Shown here: piece after piece, positions 30,938-39,892 of the stretch
Layout: every line of letters begins with the position of its first letter
Numbering within the stretch: position 1 is the first letter of the stretch
Source: an uncultured Eubacteriales bacterium
GTDB lineage: Bacteria > Bacillota > Clostridia > Oscillospirales > Oscillospiraceae
DNA: 64,000 nt
Assembly: GCA_900550165.1 (NCBI GenBank)
Contig: URQY01000001.1
Location: 79,556 to 143,555 of the forward strand
Direction of reading: 5' to 3'
Position numbers and translations under genes: made by a program
Notes under the pieces: model-generated
What the model saw: the letters and a program-made list of their open reading frames with translations, nothing else
The model's database searches: none
Told to the model about the DNA's origin: nothing

Positions 30938-31480
30938 ATGGGGCGCGTCGGTTTTATTCAGGACAAGCTGGAGATCAAATTTCTCATTCTTTATGTTGCC
31001 GCCCGGCTCATCGAGCCGGTGCCGTTCGAGGCGATGCAGGAGCTGACAATGTGCGACGACGGCATCGACTTCTTTGACTTTTCCGAATGCCTCGGCAATC
31101 TGGTCGAGTCGCAGCACCTGACGCTTTCGGACGATGGGCTCTACGCCATCACCGAAAAGGGACTGCACAACGGCGCGATCTGCGAGTCGAGCCTTCCCTA
31201 CTCGGTGCGTCTGCGCGCCGACAAGAACATCACCATCTTTAATCAGAAACTCAAGCGCCGCGCGCAGATCAAATCCGAGATCCAGCCCCGTAAAAACGGG
31301 ACCTATACCGTCACCCTCGCCTTCAACGACGATGACGACCAGCCGCTGCTCAAGATGGATCTCATGGTGCCCAAGGAGGTCATGGCCAAGGACCTTGCCG
31401 AGCGCTTCCAGAAAAACCCCGAGCAGCTCTATACCGGCGTGCTGAACACGCTCTTCTCCGAGCCTGACGAGGGAAAATAA
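30938..31480 (+). CDS. DUF4364 family winged-helix protein
   Basis: A 180-residue protein with the DUF4364 pattern: an N-terminal winged helix (FIQDKLEIKFLILYVAARLIEPVPFEAMQEL), the wing (HLTLSDDGLYAITEKG) and a C-terminal beta domain. It likely binds DNA. AGGAGGTGCGCT precedes ATG. It stands alone on the plus strand between minus-strand operons and is followed by a strong terminator. The target is unknown; the repeats upstream suggest self-regulation. Confidence 0.85.
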   Translation: MGRVGFIQDKLEIKFLILYVAARLIEPVPFEAMQELTMCDDGIDFFDFSECLGNLVESQHLTLSDDGLYAITEKGLHNGAICESSLPYSVRLRADKNITIFNQKLKRRAQIKSEIQPRKNGTYTVTLAFNDDDDQPLLKMDLMVPKEVMAKDLAERFQKNPEQLYTGVLNTLFSEPDEGK

Positions 31481-31494
31481 GGTGTAATACATAC

Positions 31495-31527
31495 AAAAAG
31501 AGACAGGCAAACGCCTGTCTCTTTTTC
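31495..31527 (+). terminator. Terminator after DUF4364 gene
   Basis: Long stem AAAAAGAGACAGGC/GCCTGTCTCTTTTT with loop AAAC. It can act in both directions, as the GNAT gene converges here. Confidence 0.88.
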
Positions 31528-31559
31528 ATTATAAATTGTTTTGCCGGTGGTGCGCCGGA

Positions 31560-31958
31560 TCAGCGCATAAAGCCCTGACAGCCAAGCGATGAAAGGTCGT
31601 GCAGACCGAGCGAGCGGTAAAATGCAAGCGTTTTTTCCGTGTCGTCTGTCAAAAGCTGGAACTGGCGAACGTTTGCAAAACGATCCATCATCGCGCGCAT
31701 CAGTGCTGTGCCGATGCCGCGGCGCTGGTACTGTGGGAAAACCAGCAGGTCCTGCACAAGCACGACGGTCTCGCCGTCGCCAACGACACGGACAAGGCCG
31801 ACAAGCGTTTCCCCTTCATAGGCCGCGAGCGTGAGCAGAGACTTTGCAAAGCCGCGACGCAGCACATCGGGCGCGTCCGTGTAGGCCGTCCAGTCGACAG
31901 ACGTATACAACGGCAGGATCTCTTCCTCGCGATAGGTCTGATATTCGATGATCTCCAT
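31560..31958 (-). CDS. GNAT family N-acetyltransferase
   Basis: A 132-residue single-domain acetyltransferase. The acetyl-CoA loop is QRRGIGTALM (about residues 77-86) after VQDLLVFPQY, and the C-terminal FYRSLGLHDL is typical. ATG 31958 is preferred because GGAGG precedes it; longer versions would run into a short gap. Substrate unknown. It lies downstream of dnaE. Confidence 0.88.
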   Translation of the reverse strand: MEIIEYQTYREEEILPLYTSVDWTAYTDAPDVLRRGFAKSLLTLAAYEGETLVGLVRVVGDGETVVLVQDLLVFPQYQRRGIGTALMRAMMDRFANVRQFQLLTDDTEKTLAFYRSLGLHDLSSLGCQGFMR

Positions 31959-32029
31959 AAATTCCTCCATGATTGAAATATTGTTCAGATCATGGTCAAA
32001 CGCAATCTCATCGCCGCCACTCCCTTCTC

Positions 32030-35000
32030 TCACTTCACCACGACGTTTTCCTTGCCGAAGCGCTCCTCCAGATCGCGCACGAGCGAGGGGTGCAGGTCGC
32101 AGGTCGTACCGATGAGCTTGCCGGTGTCGATCAAACGGATGCGGACGTTATTGCCCTTGCCCTCGAACATATAGAGGATCTTCCGGAGAATATCCATCTC
32201 CGGCCCGTTCGCCGACGGCAGGCGCAGATAAAGCGTCTGCCCCGCTCGCTGCCGGGAGAACTGCGGCTGCGCAGCATTCCCCGTCGAAAAGTCCGCATTC
32301 AGCGGGCGGGCGAAGTCACACATGAGCTGCGGCGCCTTTTCATCGCGCACGGAGAGCGTGCCCGTGACGTAAATGACCTGCCCCTCCTGCAAATAGCTGC
32401 CGTACTGCTCGATCGCGCGCGTAAAGCAGAGCATTTCGATCGCGCCCGTGCCGTCCTCAAGCGTTACATAGGCCATGAGGGTATTCTTCTTCGTCATTTT
32501 CGTCTTGCTCGCGGTCACAACGCCCGCGAGCGAAATCTTCTGCCCGTCGGCAAAGGTCGTCGGCCCCGCCTCCTGCGAAAAATCCTCCATCACGCGGCCG
32601 ATGGCGGCCGCGCCGGACGAGCGCACGAGCGAGCGGTAGGCGTCCATCGGATGGCCCGAGAGGTACAGCCCTGTCGTGGCCTTTTCCATCGCCATGAGCT
32701 CCTGCGGCGTGAATTCGGGAATGTCGGGCAGGACGAGCGCGGCCTGCTGCGCGCTCTCCGCGCCCATGCCGAAAAAGTCGATCTGCCCCTCGATATTCGT
32801 GCGGTTGCCCTCGGCGATGCCGTCCATCACCTTTTCGTAGACGGCGATGAGCTGCCAACGCTTCGCGCCCGTGGAGTCGAACGCGCCTGCGCGGATCAGG
32901 TTCTCGACCGCGCGCTTGTTGATCTCCATGCCGTCCATGCGGCGGCAGAAGTCCTGAAAGTCGATAAACGGACCGTTCAGCTCGCGCTCGCGCATCATGC
33001 GCAGGATGAGCCCGCGGCCGATATTCTTGATGGCGACGAGGCCGAAGCGGATGCCCTCGGGCTCGACCGTAAAGCGGTCGGCGGAGTGGTTGACGTCCGG
33101 CGGCAGCAGCTTGATGCCGCACTCGCGGCACTCGTTGAAATACTCGCCCACCTTGTCGGACGAGTCGAGGACGCTTGACAAGAGCGCCGCCATGTACTCT
33201 TTCGGATAGTGGCACTTGAAGTACGCCGTCTGATACGCGACGACCGCATAGGCCGCGGCGTGCGCCTTGTTGAACGCATAGTTTGCAAAGGCGTAAATTT
33301 CTTCGTAGATCTCCTGCGCGGCCTTTTCGTCGATGCCGTTCGCCACGCAGCCCACGATATTGCGCGCGGGGTCCCCGTGCAGGAATGCCTCGCGTTCGCG
33401 CTCGATGTCCTTGACCTTCTTCTTGCTCATCGCACGGCGCAGCATATCCGCCTGACCGAGCGAGTATCCCGCGAGCTGCTGGAAGATCTGGATGACCTGC
33501 TCCTGATACACGATGCAGCCGTAGGTGATCGAGAGGATCGGCTCAAGCTGCGGGATGAGGTACGTGACCTTTTTCGGGTCGTGCTTGCAGGCGATGAATT
33601 TCGGGATGGACTCCATCGGTCCCGGACGGTAGAGCGCGATGAGCGCCGTGATATCCTCGATGTTCTGCGGCTTTAAGCTGACGCAGACGCCCGTCATGCC
33701 GCTCGATTCGAGCTGGAAGACGCCGCTCGTCCGTCCGGCAGCCAGCATCTCATAGGTCGCCTCGTCATCCTCAGGGATATTCTGTAGTGTAAAGTCTTTA
33801 TCCTTTTCACGGATCATCTTGACCGCGTCATCCAGGATCGTCAGATTGCGCAGCCCCAGAAAATCCATTTTGAGAAGGCCGAGCTCCTCGAGCGTCGTCA
33901 TCACGTACTGGCAAACGATCGTATCGTCGTTTCGCGCGAGCGGGACATAATCGACAACGGGCCGCTTCGTGATGACCACGCCGGCAGCGTGCGTCGATGC
34001 GTGGCGCGGCATCCCCTCAAGGGCGCGCGCCGTGTCGATGAGCCTTTTCACCTGCTCGTCGCCCTCGTACTTTTCCCGCAGCTCGCGCGAGATACGCAGC
34101 GCGTCGTCGAGCGTGACGTGCGGCCCTGCGGGGACGAGCTTGGCGATGACGTCGCAGTCGGCGTAGCTCATGTTGAGCGCGCGGCCGACGTCGCGGATCA
34201 CGCCGCGCGCGGCCATCGTACCGAAGGTGACGATCTGCGCAACATGGTCGTCGCCGTACTTGCGCCGGACGTAATCGACAACCTCGCCGCGGCGCGTATC
34301 GCCGAAGTCCATGTCGATATCAGGCATCGACACGCGCTCGGGATTCAAAAAGCGCTCGAAAAACAATCCGTACTTCATCGGCTCGATATCCGTGATGGAC
34401 AGGCAGTAGGAAACGATGCTGCCCGCCGCGCTGCCGCGCCCCGGACCGACGGGAATGCCGACGCTCTTGGCGTAGCGCACAAAGTCGGAGACGATCAGAA
34501 AGTAGTCGACAAAGCCCATGCGCTCGATCATGTTCTGCTCATATTCGAGCTGCGCGCGCTGCTTCTCCGTCCCCTCGCCGTAGCGCTGGGCAAAGCCGTC
34601 GGCGCAGAGCTTTTTGAAGTATGTGAGCGAGGTATACCCCTCCGGCACCTTGAATTCCGGCAGGTGGTATTTGCCGAACGTGAACTCCAGGTTACAGCGC
34701 TCGGCGATCCTGCCCGTGTTTTCGACCGCCTCGGGATAGTCGGGAAAGAGTGCCGCCATCTCCTCGGTCGAGCGCAGATAGAAGCGCTGCGGCTCGTAGC
34801 GCATACGGTTTTCATCGTCCACGGTCTTGCCCGTCTGAATGCAGAGCAGCACATCGTGCGCGTAGGCGTCCTCTTTTCGAAGATAATGCGCGTCGTTCGT
34901 TACGACAAGCGGGAGTCCCGTTTCCTCGTGCAGGCGCAGAATGCCCTTATTGACGACCGCCTGATCGCGGATACCGTGATCCTGCAATTCCAGATAAAAG

Positions 35001-35506
35001 TGCTCTGGGCCAAAGATATCAGATAGTGTCAAGGCATATTCCTTGGCACCGTTGTAGTCGCCGTTGCGAAGTCTGCGCGGAATTTCACCGGCCAGACACG
35101 CCGAGAGCGCGATCAAGCCCTTTGAATGCTCGCGCAGTAAATTGAGGTCGATGCGCGGCTTGATATAAAAGCCCTCCACGTGCGCCATCGAAACGAGATA
35201 GGAGAGATTGCGGTAGCCCTCCTCATTTTCGCACAGCAACACCAGATGGCGGGCCTCGCTGTCAAACTCATGCTGCTTGTCAAAGCGCGTGCGCGGAGCG
35301 ACGTAGACCTCGCAGCCGATGATAGGCTTGATGCCCTCGGCCTTGCAAGCGCGGTAAAAGTCGATCGCGCCGTACATCACACCGTGGTCGGTGATGGCGC
35401 AGGCGATCTGCCCCATCGACTTGACGAGCTTGGGAAGGTCGCGGATGCGGCACGCGCCGTCGAGCAGGCTGTATTCGGTATGAACGTGTAAATGGGCAAA
35501 CGACAT
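32030..35506 (-). CDS. dnaE: DNA polymerase III subunit alpha
   Basis: A 1158-residue DnaE. The N-terminal PHP domain (HLHVHTEYSLLDGA), catalytic PDIDMD at 395-400 with GPGRGSAAGS at 354-363, HhH region (about 830-900) and OB-fold (about 990-1070) occur in the expected order. In low-GC Firmicutes, DnaE extends primers next to PolC. It closes the hprK-murB-rapZ-whiA-dnaE run. Confidence 0.97.
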   Translation of the reverse strand: MSFAHLHVHTEYSLLDGACRIRDLPKLVKSMGQIACAITDHGVMYGAIDFYRACKAEGIKPIIGCEVYVAPRTRFDKQHEFDSEARHLVLLCENEEGYRNLSYLVSMAHVEGFYIKPRIDLNLLREHSKGLIALSACLAGEIPRRLRNGDYNGAKEYALTLSDIFGPEHFYLELQDHGIRDQAVVNKGILRLHEETGLPLVVTNDAHYLRKEDAYAHDVLLCIQTGKTVDDENRMRYEPQRFYLRSTEEMAALFPDYPEAVENTGRIAERCNLEFTFGKYHLPEFKVPEGYTSLTYFKKLCADGFAQRYGEGTEKQRAQLEYEQNMIERMGFVDYFLIVSDFVRYAKSVGIPVGPGRGSAAGSIVSYCLSITDIEPMKYGLFFERFLNPERVSMPDIDMDFGDTRRGEVVDYVRRKYGDDHVAQIVTFGTMAARGVIRDVGRALNMSYADCDVIAKLVPAGPHVTLDDALRISRELREKYEGDEQVKRLIDTARALEGMPRHASTHAAGVVITKRPVVDYVPLARNDDTIVCQYVMTTLEELGLLKMDFLGLRNLTILDDAVKMIREKDKDFTLQNIPEDDEATYEMLAAGRTSGVFQLESSGMTGVCVSLKPQNIEDITALIALYRPGPMESIPKFIACKHDPKKVTYLIPQLEPILSITYGCIVYQEQVIQIFQQLAGYSLGQADMLRRAMSKKKVKDIEREREAFLHGDPARNIVGCVANGIDEKAAQEIYEEIYAFANYAFNKAHAAAYAVVAYQTAYFKCHYPKEYMAALLSSVLDSSDKVGEYFNECRECGIKLLPPDVNHSADRFTVEPEGIRFGLVAIKNIGRGLILRMMRERELNGPFIDFQDFCRRMDGMEINKRAVENLIRAGAFDSTGAKRWQLIAVYEKVMDGIAEGNRTNIEGQIDFFGMGAESAQQAALVLPDIPEFTPQELMAMEKATTGLYLSGHPMDAYRSLVRSSGAAAIGRVMEDFSQEAGPTTFADGQKISLAGVVTASKTKMTKKNTLMAYVTLEDGTGAIEMLCFTRAIEQYGSYLQEGQVIYVTGTLSVRDEKAPQLMCDFARPLNADFSTGNAAQPQFSRQRAGQTLYLRLPSANGPEMDILRKILYMFEGKGNNVRIRLIDTGKLIGTTCDLHPSLVRDLEERFGKENVVVK

Positions 35507-35519
35507 GGCGCGCTCCTTC

Positions 35520-36425
35520 CTATTTCTTCTCTTCCTTTGCGATCTCCATCAGCTTTCGAATGCGGTGATTGAGGCACGACTTCGTCAGCGGCGGGTCAAA
35601 CGTCGCCGCAAGCTCCGAAAGCGTCAGCTCCGGCTGCAAAAGCCGCGCAACGGCGACCTCCTGCAGCTTGACCGGCAGCTCGCCTATGGCGCCGGACTCG
35701 GTCAGGCGTGTAAAGGCTTCTACCTGTTCATAAGCTGCCATCACAGTCTTATCCAGGTTCGCCGCGTCGCAATTCACGCGGCGGTTCACGGTGTTTCGCA
35801 TTTCTTTTTCGATCTTTGCCGACACGATCTCCAGCGCGCGTCCCGGCGCGCCGATGAGCGTCAGCAGGTCCGCGATGTGCTCGCTGCTCTTGAAATAGGT
35901 GACGAAACTGCCCTGACGCATCACGTTTTTGGGCTCGAAGCCCATATCGCGCAGCAGCGCCTCCACCTCGCGCCCCGCCTGCACGTGCGAGGTCGCGAGC
36001 TCCAGATGATAGCGCTTCTGCGGGTCGGTCACGCTGCCGCCCGCGAGAAACGCCCCGCGCAGAAACGAAGCGCGGCAGCACTCCTCCTCCAGCAGCGCAA
36101 AGTTCAGGTGCAGCGCAAAATGCGCCCGCCGGTCATAGCCGAGCGCGCGCCAGATCGCGTCAAGCTTTTCCTCCCGCGTGATGCGCAGCACCAGCTTGCC
36201 GCCCTTATGCTCCCCGGGAAGCTCGTCGAATTTTACGCCGAAGGCCTTTTGGAAGAGGCGCGGCAGCCGGCCGGCAAACTCGTCGTTTTCCGTCACGATG
36301 CGCACCTCGCCCGCGGAAAAGGTGCTGGCGTACAGCAAAACGCCGCAGCCCTCCGCCACCGCGCAGCAGCCGCGGCTCAGCGGCACCCTGCACAGCTCCG
36401 CCTTTACGTCATAAGCAAACGACAC
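35520..36425 (-). CDS. whiA: DNA-binding protein WhiA
   Basis: A 301-residue WhiA. The N-terminal half is the LAGLIDADG-like domain (FLRGAFLAGGSVTDPQKRYHLEL) and the C-terminal half the HTH domain (LLQPELTLSELAATFDPPLTKSCLNHRIRKL). WhiA affects cell division and chromosome segregation in Firmicutes. Placement next to rapZ is conserved. Confidence 0.96.
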   Translation of the reverse strand: MSFAYDVKAELCRVPLSRGCCAVAEGCGVLLYASTFSAGEVRIVTENDEFAGRLPRLFQKAFGVKFDELPGEHKGGKLVLRITREEKLDAIWRALGYDRRAHFALHLNFALLEEECCRASFLRGAFLAGGSVTDPQKRYHLELATSHVQAGREVEALLRDMGFEPKNVMRQGSFVTYFKSSEHIADLLTLIGAPGRALEIVSAKIEKEMRNTVNRRVNCDAANLDKTVMAAYEQVEAFTRLTESGAIGELPVKLQEVAVARLLQPELTLSELAATFDPPLTKSCLNHRIRKLMEIAKEEKK

Positions 36426-36454
36426 GCACTCACCTTCCCTCTCTTTCTCTCTTT

Positions 36455-37318
36455 TCAGCCGCGCGTCATATCGCGATGATTTTCAAAGGCCGGGTACCCC
36501 AGCCCCGATAAGTACGCCGTGAGGCATCGCGCGACCGAAACGCTTCTGTGGTGCCCGCCCGTGCAGCCGACGGCGATGACGAGCGTGCTCTTCCCCTCCT
36601 CGGCATAAAGCGGCAGCAGAAACGACAGCAGCCCCTCGAGCTTTTCGACAAAGGTCTTCGTCTGCGGAAAGGAAAACACGTAGTTGTAGACCTCGCTGTC
36701 CATGCCCGTCTTGTGCTTGAGCTCCGGCACATAGAAGGGATTGGGCAGAAAGCGCACGTCAAAGACAAGGTCCGCCTCCAGCGGGATACCGTACTTGTAG
36801 CCGAACGACATCACGTTCACGCTCAGCTTGCCGCGCGCGCTCTTGTCGCCAAAGATGCGATAGAGCTCATTTCTGAGCTTTGCCGCGGGCATTTGCGTCG
36901 TGTCGATGACCACGTCCGCGCGCTCACGCAGCGGGCGCAGGAGCTCCTCCTCGCGGTGCATCGCCTGCTCGATGCTCATGCCGTCGGACATGAGCGGATG
37001 GCGGCGGCGCGTCTCCTTGTAGCGCTTGATGATGGTCTCCAGATCCGCCGTGACAAAAAGCAGGCGGCAGACGTCGCCGCCCTGCTTCAGCCGGTCCATC
37101 GCGTCGAGAAGGCCAGAAAAGTCCCTGTCCCCCGAACGGATGTCGCTCACGAGCGCGACGCGGTCATAGCGGCCGTCGCTCTGCGAGCAGAACGCCGCAA
37201 ACTTGAGCACAATGTCCGCCGGAACATTGTCCATCGTAAAATAGCCCATATCCTCCAAATACGTCGCGGCGCTCGATTTTCCCGCGCCGGACAGCCCGGA
37301 TATGATCAAAATTTCCAT
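36455..37318 (-). CDS. rapZ: RNase adapter protein RapZ (YvcJ-type)
   Basis: A 287-residue P-loop protein with GLSGAGKS at 8-15, SDIRSGDRDF and a C-terminal GCTGGHHRSV segment. RapZ/YvcJ binds nucleotides; in Enterobacteria it controls GlmS levels, in Bacillus it affects competence. The position next to whiA is the common one. Confidence 0.95.
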   Translation of the reverse strand: MEILIISGLSGAGKSSAATYLEDMGYFTMDNVPADIVLKFAAFCSQSDGRYDRVALVSDIRSGDRDFSGLLDAMDRLKQGGDVCRLLFVTADLETIIKRYKETRRRHPLMSDGMSIEQAMHREEELLRPLRERADVVIDTTQMPAAKLRNELYRIFGDKSARGKLSVNVMSFGYKYGIPLEADLVFDVRFLPNPFYVPELKHKTGMDSEVYNYVFSFPQTKTFVEKLEGLLSFLLPLYAEEGKSTLVIAVGCTGGHHRSVSVARCLTAYLSGLGYPAFENHRDMTRG

Positions 37319-37319
37319 C

Positions 37320-38243
37320 TTAGTCCTCTTCCTGCCGGATGATCTTCACCTCCGGCTCCAGCATCACGCCGTGCGCATCGTAGACGGTCTTTTGCACCTT
37401 CTCGATGAGCGCGAGCACATCCGCGCACGTCGCGCCGCCCGCGTTCACAACGAAGCCCGCGTGCTTTCTTGATACCTCTGCCCCACCGACGCGGCAGCCC
37501 TTGAGCCCGCAGCCCTCGATGAGCGGACCGGCATAGTAGCCCGTCGGACGCTTGAAGGTGCTGCCCGCGCTCGGAAGCTCGAGCGGCTGGCTGGCCTTGC
37601 GCCGCGCCATCAGATCGTCCATCCTTGCCTTGATGCTGTCTGCATCCCCCTGTTCAAGCTTCAGCTTGGCGCCGAGAACGATGCCATCCCCCGAAGAAAA
37701 AACACTGTGGCGGTAAGAAAGATCCAGCTCCGCAGGCGTCAGCGCTCTAACGCCGTCGGGATACAGCGCCGTCACCTCGGTGACAACGTCCTTGAGCTCG
37801 CCGCCGTAGGCTCCGGCGTTCATCACAATGCCGCCGCCGAGCGTGCCGGGGATGCCGTGGGCAAACTCGAGACCCGTCAGCCCATGCTTCCACGCGAACA
37901 CCGCGAGCTTTGCAAGCGATACGCCCGCGTCAGCCGTGATCTCCCCCTCGCCCGTCAGCTCGATATGCGAGAGCTTGTCGGACGTGTCGATGACCACGGT
38001 GTCCAATCCCTCATCGGCGACGAGCAGATTCGTGCCGTTGCCGATGAGTAGCGGTGTAATGCCCACCTCCTGCAAAAAGCCTGTCAGCAGGACGAGCTGC
38101 TCCCTCGTTTCCGGGAAAGCCATGCGCTTTGCCGGTCCGCCGATGCGAAACGAGGTGTGCTTCGCCATCGGCTCGTCCGCGATCCATTTGAGGTCGGGCA
38201 GATAGTCCTGTATCGTTTTGTCCAGCGCTGTGTACCACGCCAT
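37320..38243 (-). CDS. murB: UDP-N-acetylenolpyruvoylglucosamine reductase
   Basis: A 307-residue MurB (type II form). FAD-binding GNGTNLLVADEG lies near residue 69, GTLGGGIVMNAGAYGGE in the substrate domain and GSTFKRPTGYYAGPLIE near residue 227. It makes UDP-MurNAc for peptidoglycan. It lies between hprK and rapZ with short gaps. Confidence 0.96.
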   Translation of the reverse strand: MAWYTALDKTIQDYLPDLKWIADEPMAKHTSFRIGGPAKRMAFPETREQLVLLTGFLQEVGITPLLIGNGTNLLVADEGLDTVVIDTSDKLSHIELTGEGEITADAGVSLAKLAVFAWKHGLTGLEFAHGIPGTLGGGIVMNAGAYGGELKDVVTEVTALYPDGVRALTPAELDLSYRHSVFSSGDGIVLGAKLKLEQGDADSIKARMDDLMARRKASQPLELPSAGSTFKRPTGYYAGPLIEGCGLKGCRVGGAEVSRKHAGFVVNAGGATCADVLALIEKVQKTVYDAHGVMLEPEVKIIRQEED

Positions 38244-38259
38244 AAGTCCAAGTCCTCCG

Positions 38260-39222
38260 TTACGGATTTTGCTTTTTTGCCTCGTTCTCGCGCGTCACGC
38301 GGTCGATATGTCCGTCGATCTGCGCGGCGAATTCGCGCGCGGAGTTGAAGCCATGCTTCTTCTGGCGGTTGTTCATCGCTGCCAGCTCCACGATCGCGGC
38401 GAGGTTACGGCCCGCACTGACCGGAATGGTCACCTGCGGCACAGGCACATCCAGGATGGTCGTGTCATTTTCATCAAGGCCCAGCCGGTCATAGAATTTG
38501 TCATCCGCCCATTTTTCAAACTGGATGACCATATCGATCTCCGTCGAATCCTGCACCGCACCCACACCGAAGAGCTTTTCGACGTCGATCACGCCCACGC
38601 CGCGCACTTCAAGATAGTTGCGGATGAGCTCGGGCGCTGTGCCGACGAGCGTCGAGCCGATGCGCGTGATCTCCACCGCGTCGTCGGCGACGAGGCGGTG
38701 GCCGCGTTTGATGAGCTCGATGGCCGTTTCGCTCTTGCCGATGCCGCTGTCGCCGAAGATGAGCACCCCCTCGCCGTACACGTCAACAAGCACGCCATGG
38801 CGCGTGATCACGGGCGCGAGCGCGTGATTCAGGTAGTCGATCGTCATGGCGGTGAACTCCACGGACGTATGGCTCGTGCGCAGCAGCGTGCGGCCGTGCT
38901 TGCGCGCCATTTCAAGGCATTCGGGAAAAACATCCAGATTGCGCGAAATGACCAGCGCCGGGATCTCGTAGCAAAACAGGTCCTCAAAGCGCTTGCGCCG
39001 CTCCTCGGCCGAGTAACCGCGCAGGAACGTCACCTCACTCTTGCCGATGATCTGCAGTCTTCTCGGGTCAAAGTAATCAAAAAAGCCGATGAACTGAAGG
39101 CCCGGGCGGTTGACGTCCGTGATGGTCAGGATCTCGGTGTCATAATCGGTGCCCTTATTGATGACCTCCATCTGAAACTTTTCTACGATGTCCTTTACGC
39201 GGACGGAGCGGTTGGTATTCAT
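38260..39222 (-). CDS. hprK: HPr kinase/phosphorylase
   Basis: A 320-residue HprK. Walker A GDSGIGKS at 157-164 and the signature RGVGVIDVEKLFG (about 206-218) are present. It phosphorylates Ser46 of HPr, the basis of carbon catabolite control in Firmicutes. First gene of the hprK-murB-rapZ-whiA-dnaE run, with a promoter just upstream. Confidence 0.96.
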   Translation of the reverse strand: MNTNRSVRVKDIVEKFQMEVINKGTDYDTEILTITDVNRPGLQFIGFFDYFDPRRLQIIGKSEVTFLRGYSAEERRKRFEDLFCYEIPALVISRNLDVFPECLEMARKHGRTLLRTSHTSVEFTAMTIDYLNHALAPVITRHGVLVDVYGEGVLIFGDSGIGKSETAIELIKRGHRLVADDAVEITRIGSTLVGTAPELIRNYLEVRGVGVIDVEKLFGVGAVQDSTEIDMVIQFEKWADDKFYDRLGLDENDTTILDVPVPQVTIPVSAGRNLAAIVELAAMNNRQKKHGFNSAREFAAQIDGHIDRVTRENEAKKQNP

Positions 39223-39265
39223 ATCTGCCCTCCATGCGAGTCAGCATTAAAATATATTCATGATC

Positions 39266-39294
39266 ATTATAATCGTTCCCCCCTCTTTTTACAA
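39266..39294 (-). promoter_or_regulatory. Candidate sigma-A promoter of hprK operon
   Basis: On the minus strand TTGTAA (39294-39289), 17-base spacer, TATAAT (39271-39266), about 42 bases before the hprK ATG. Confidence 0.6.
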
Positions 39295-39384
39295 GGGAAA
39301 CCACCTTTCCCGCCTTTGCTTTTTTCACTTCGGACAAAGATGCGGAAATTTTGCCGATTTTTTCATCTTTTTTGAAAATAAGGC

Positions 39385-39413
39385 TTGCATTTTATGTTCT
39401 AATCTGCTATAGT
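39385..39413 (+). promoter_or_regulatory. Promoter of rpmB
   Basis: TTGCAT, 17-base spacer, TATAGT, with TG one base before the -10 (extended -10). It lies about 58 bases before the rpmB ATG and points away from hprK. Confidence 0.7.
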
Positions 39414-39470
39414 ATTAACTGCTTGTTAGTGAGCAAGCCTCGATTTGATTACAGCAAGGAGGTGCAACGG

Positions 39471-39659
39471 ATGGCAAAGTGCGAGTTTTGCGACAAGGGT
39501 GTTTCGTTCGGTATCAGAGTTTCCCACTCTCACCGTCGTTCCAATCGTCCCTGGAAGCCCAACGTCAAGCGCGTGAAGGCTATCGTCAACGGTACGCCCC
39601 GCCATGTCTATGTTTGTACCCGCTGTCTGCGTTCCGGTAAGGTTACCCGCGCGATCTAA
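39471..39659 (+). CDS. rpmB: 50S ribosomal protein L28 (zinc-binding form)
   Basis: A 62-residue L28. The pairs CEFC (residues 4-7) and CTRC (51-54) are the zinc-ribbon (C+) form. RVSHSHRRSNRPWKPNVKRV is the family core. AGGAGGTG precedes ATG 39471. It is a single gene with its own promoter and terminator. Confidence 0.96.
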   Translation: MAKCEFCDKGVSFGIRVSHSHRRSNRPWKPNVKRVKAIVNGTPRHVYVCTRCLRSGKVTRAI

Positions 39660-39674
39660 GCGACCAAACAGATT

Positions 39675-39707
39675 AGAAGCACTGCTTTTGCAGTGCTTCT
39701 TTTTTTG
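39675..39707 (+). terminator. Terminator of rpmB
   Basis: 11-bp stem AGAAGCACTGC/GCAGTGCTTCT with TTTT loop, then a T7 run. The T run is shared with the next large hairpin. Confidence 0.9.
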
Positions 39708-39756
39708 TATGCTGAAAACCACTCGCTGGGCGAGTGGTTTTCAGCATACAAAAAAA
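39700..39756. repeat. Perfect 27-bp inverted repeat hairpin
   Basis: Two perfect 27-base arms (39700-39726 and 39730-39756) with a TGG loop, beginning with a T run and ending with an A run. It follows the rpmB terminator directly and precedes another hairpin (GCCCGAAC/GTTCGGGC at 39759-39777). It could be a bidirectional terminator between rpmB and yebC, or a short mobile palindrome. Confidence 0.85.
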
Positions 39757-39785
39757 TGGCCCGAACGGTGTTCGGGCTATTTTTC
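39756..39785. terminator. Bidirectional terminator between rpmB and yebC
   Basis: 8-bp stem GCCCGAAC/GTTCGGGC with GGT loop, flanked by A6 on the left and TATTTTTC on the right, so it can end transcripts from both sides. Confidence 0.75.
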
Positions 39786-39892
39786 TCTTTGCCGAATTTG
39801 TCAGGATATGTCCCCTCTCCGCCCCGGCAGGACGGCAGTACGTCACAGCTGCGCGATCTTCCCTGCTGAAAAGGGCAGCATTTGCAAGGGGT

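Noticed and set aside
39155..39337. Small minus-strand frame upstream of hprK
   Set aside because: It overlaps the hprK start and its promoter, and has no ribosome site.
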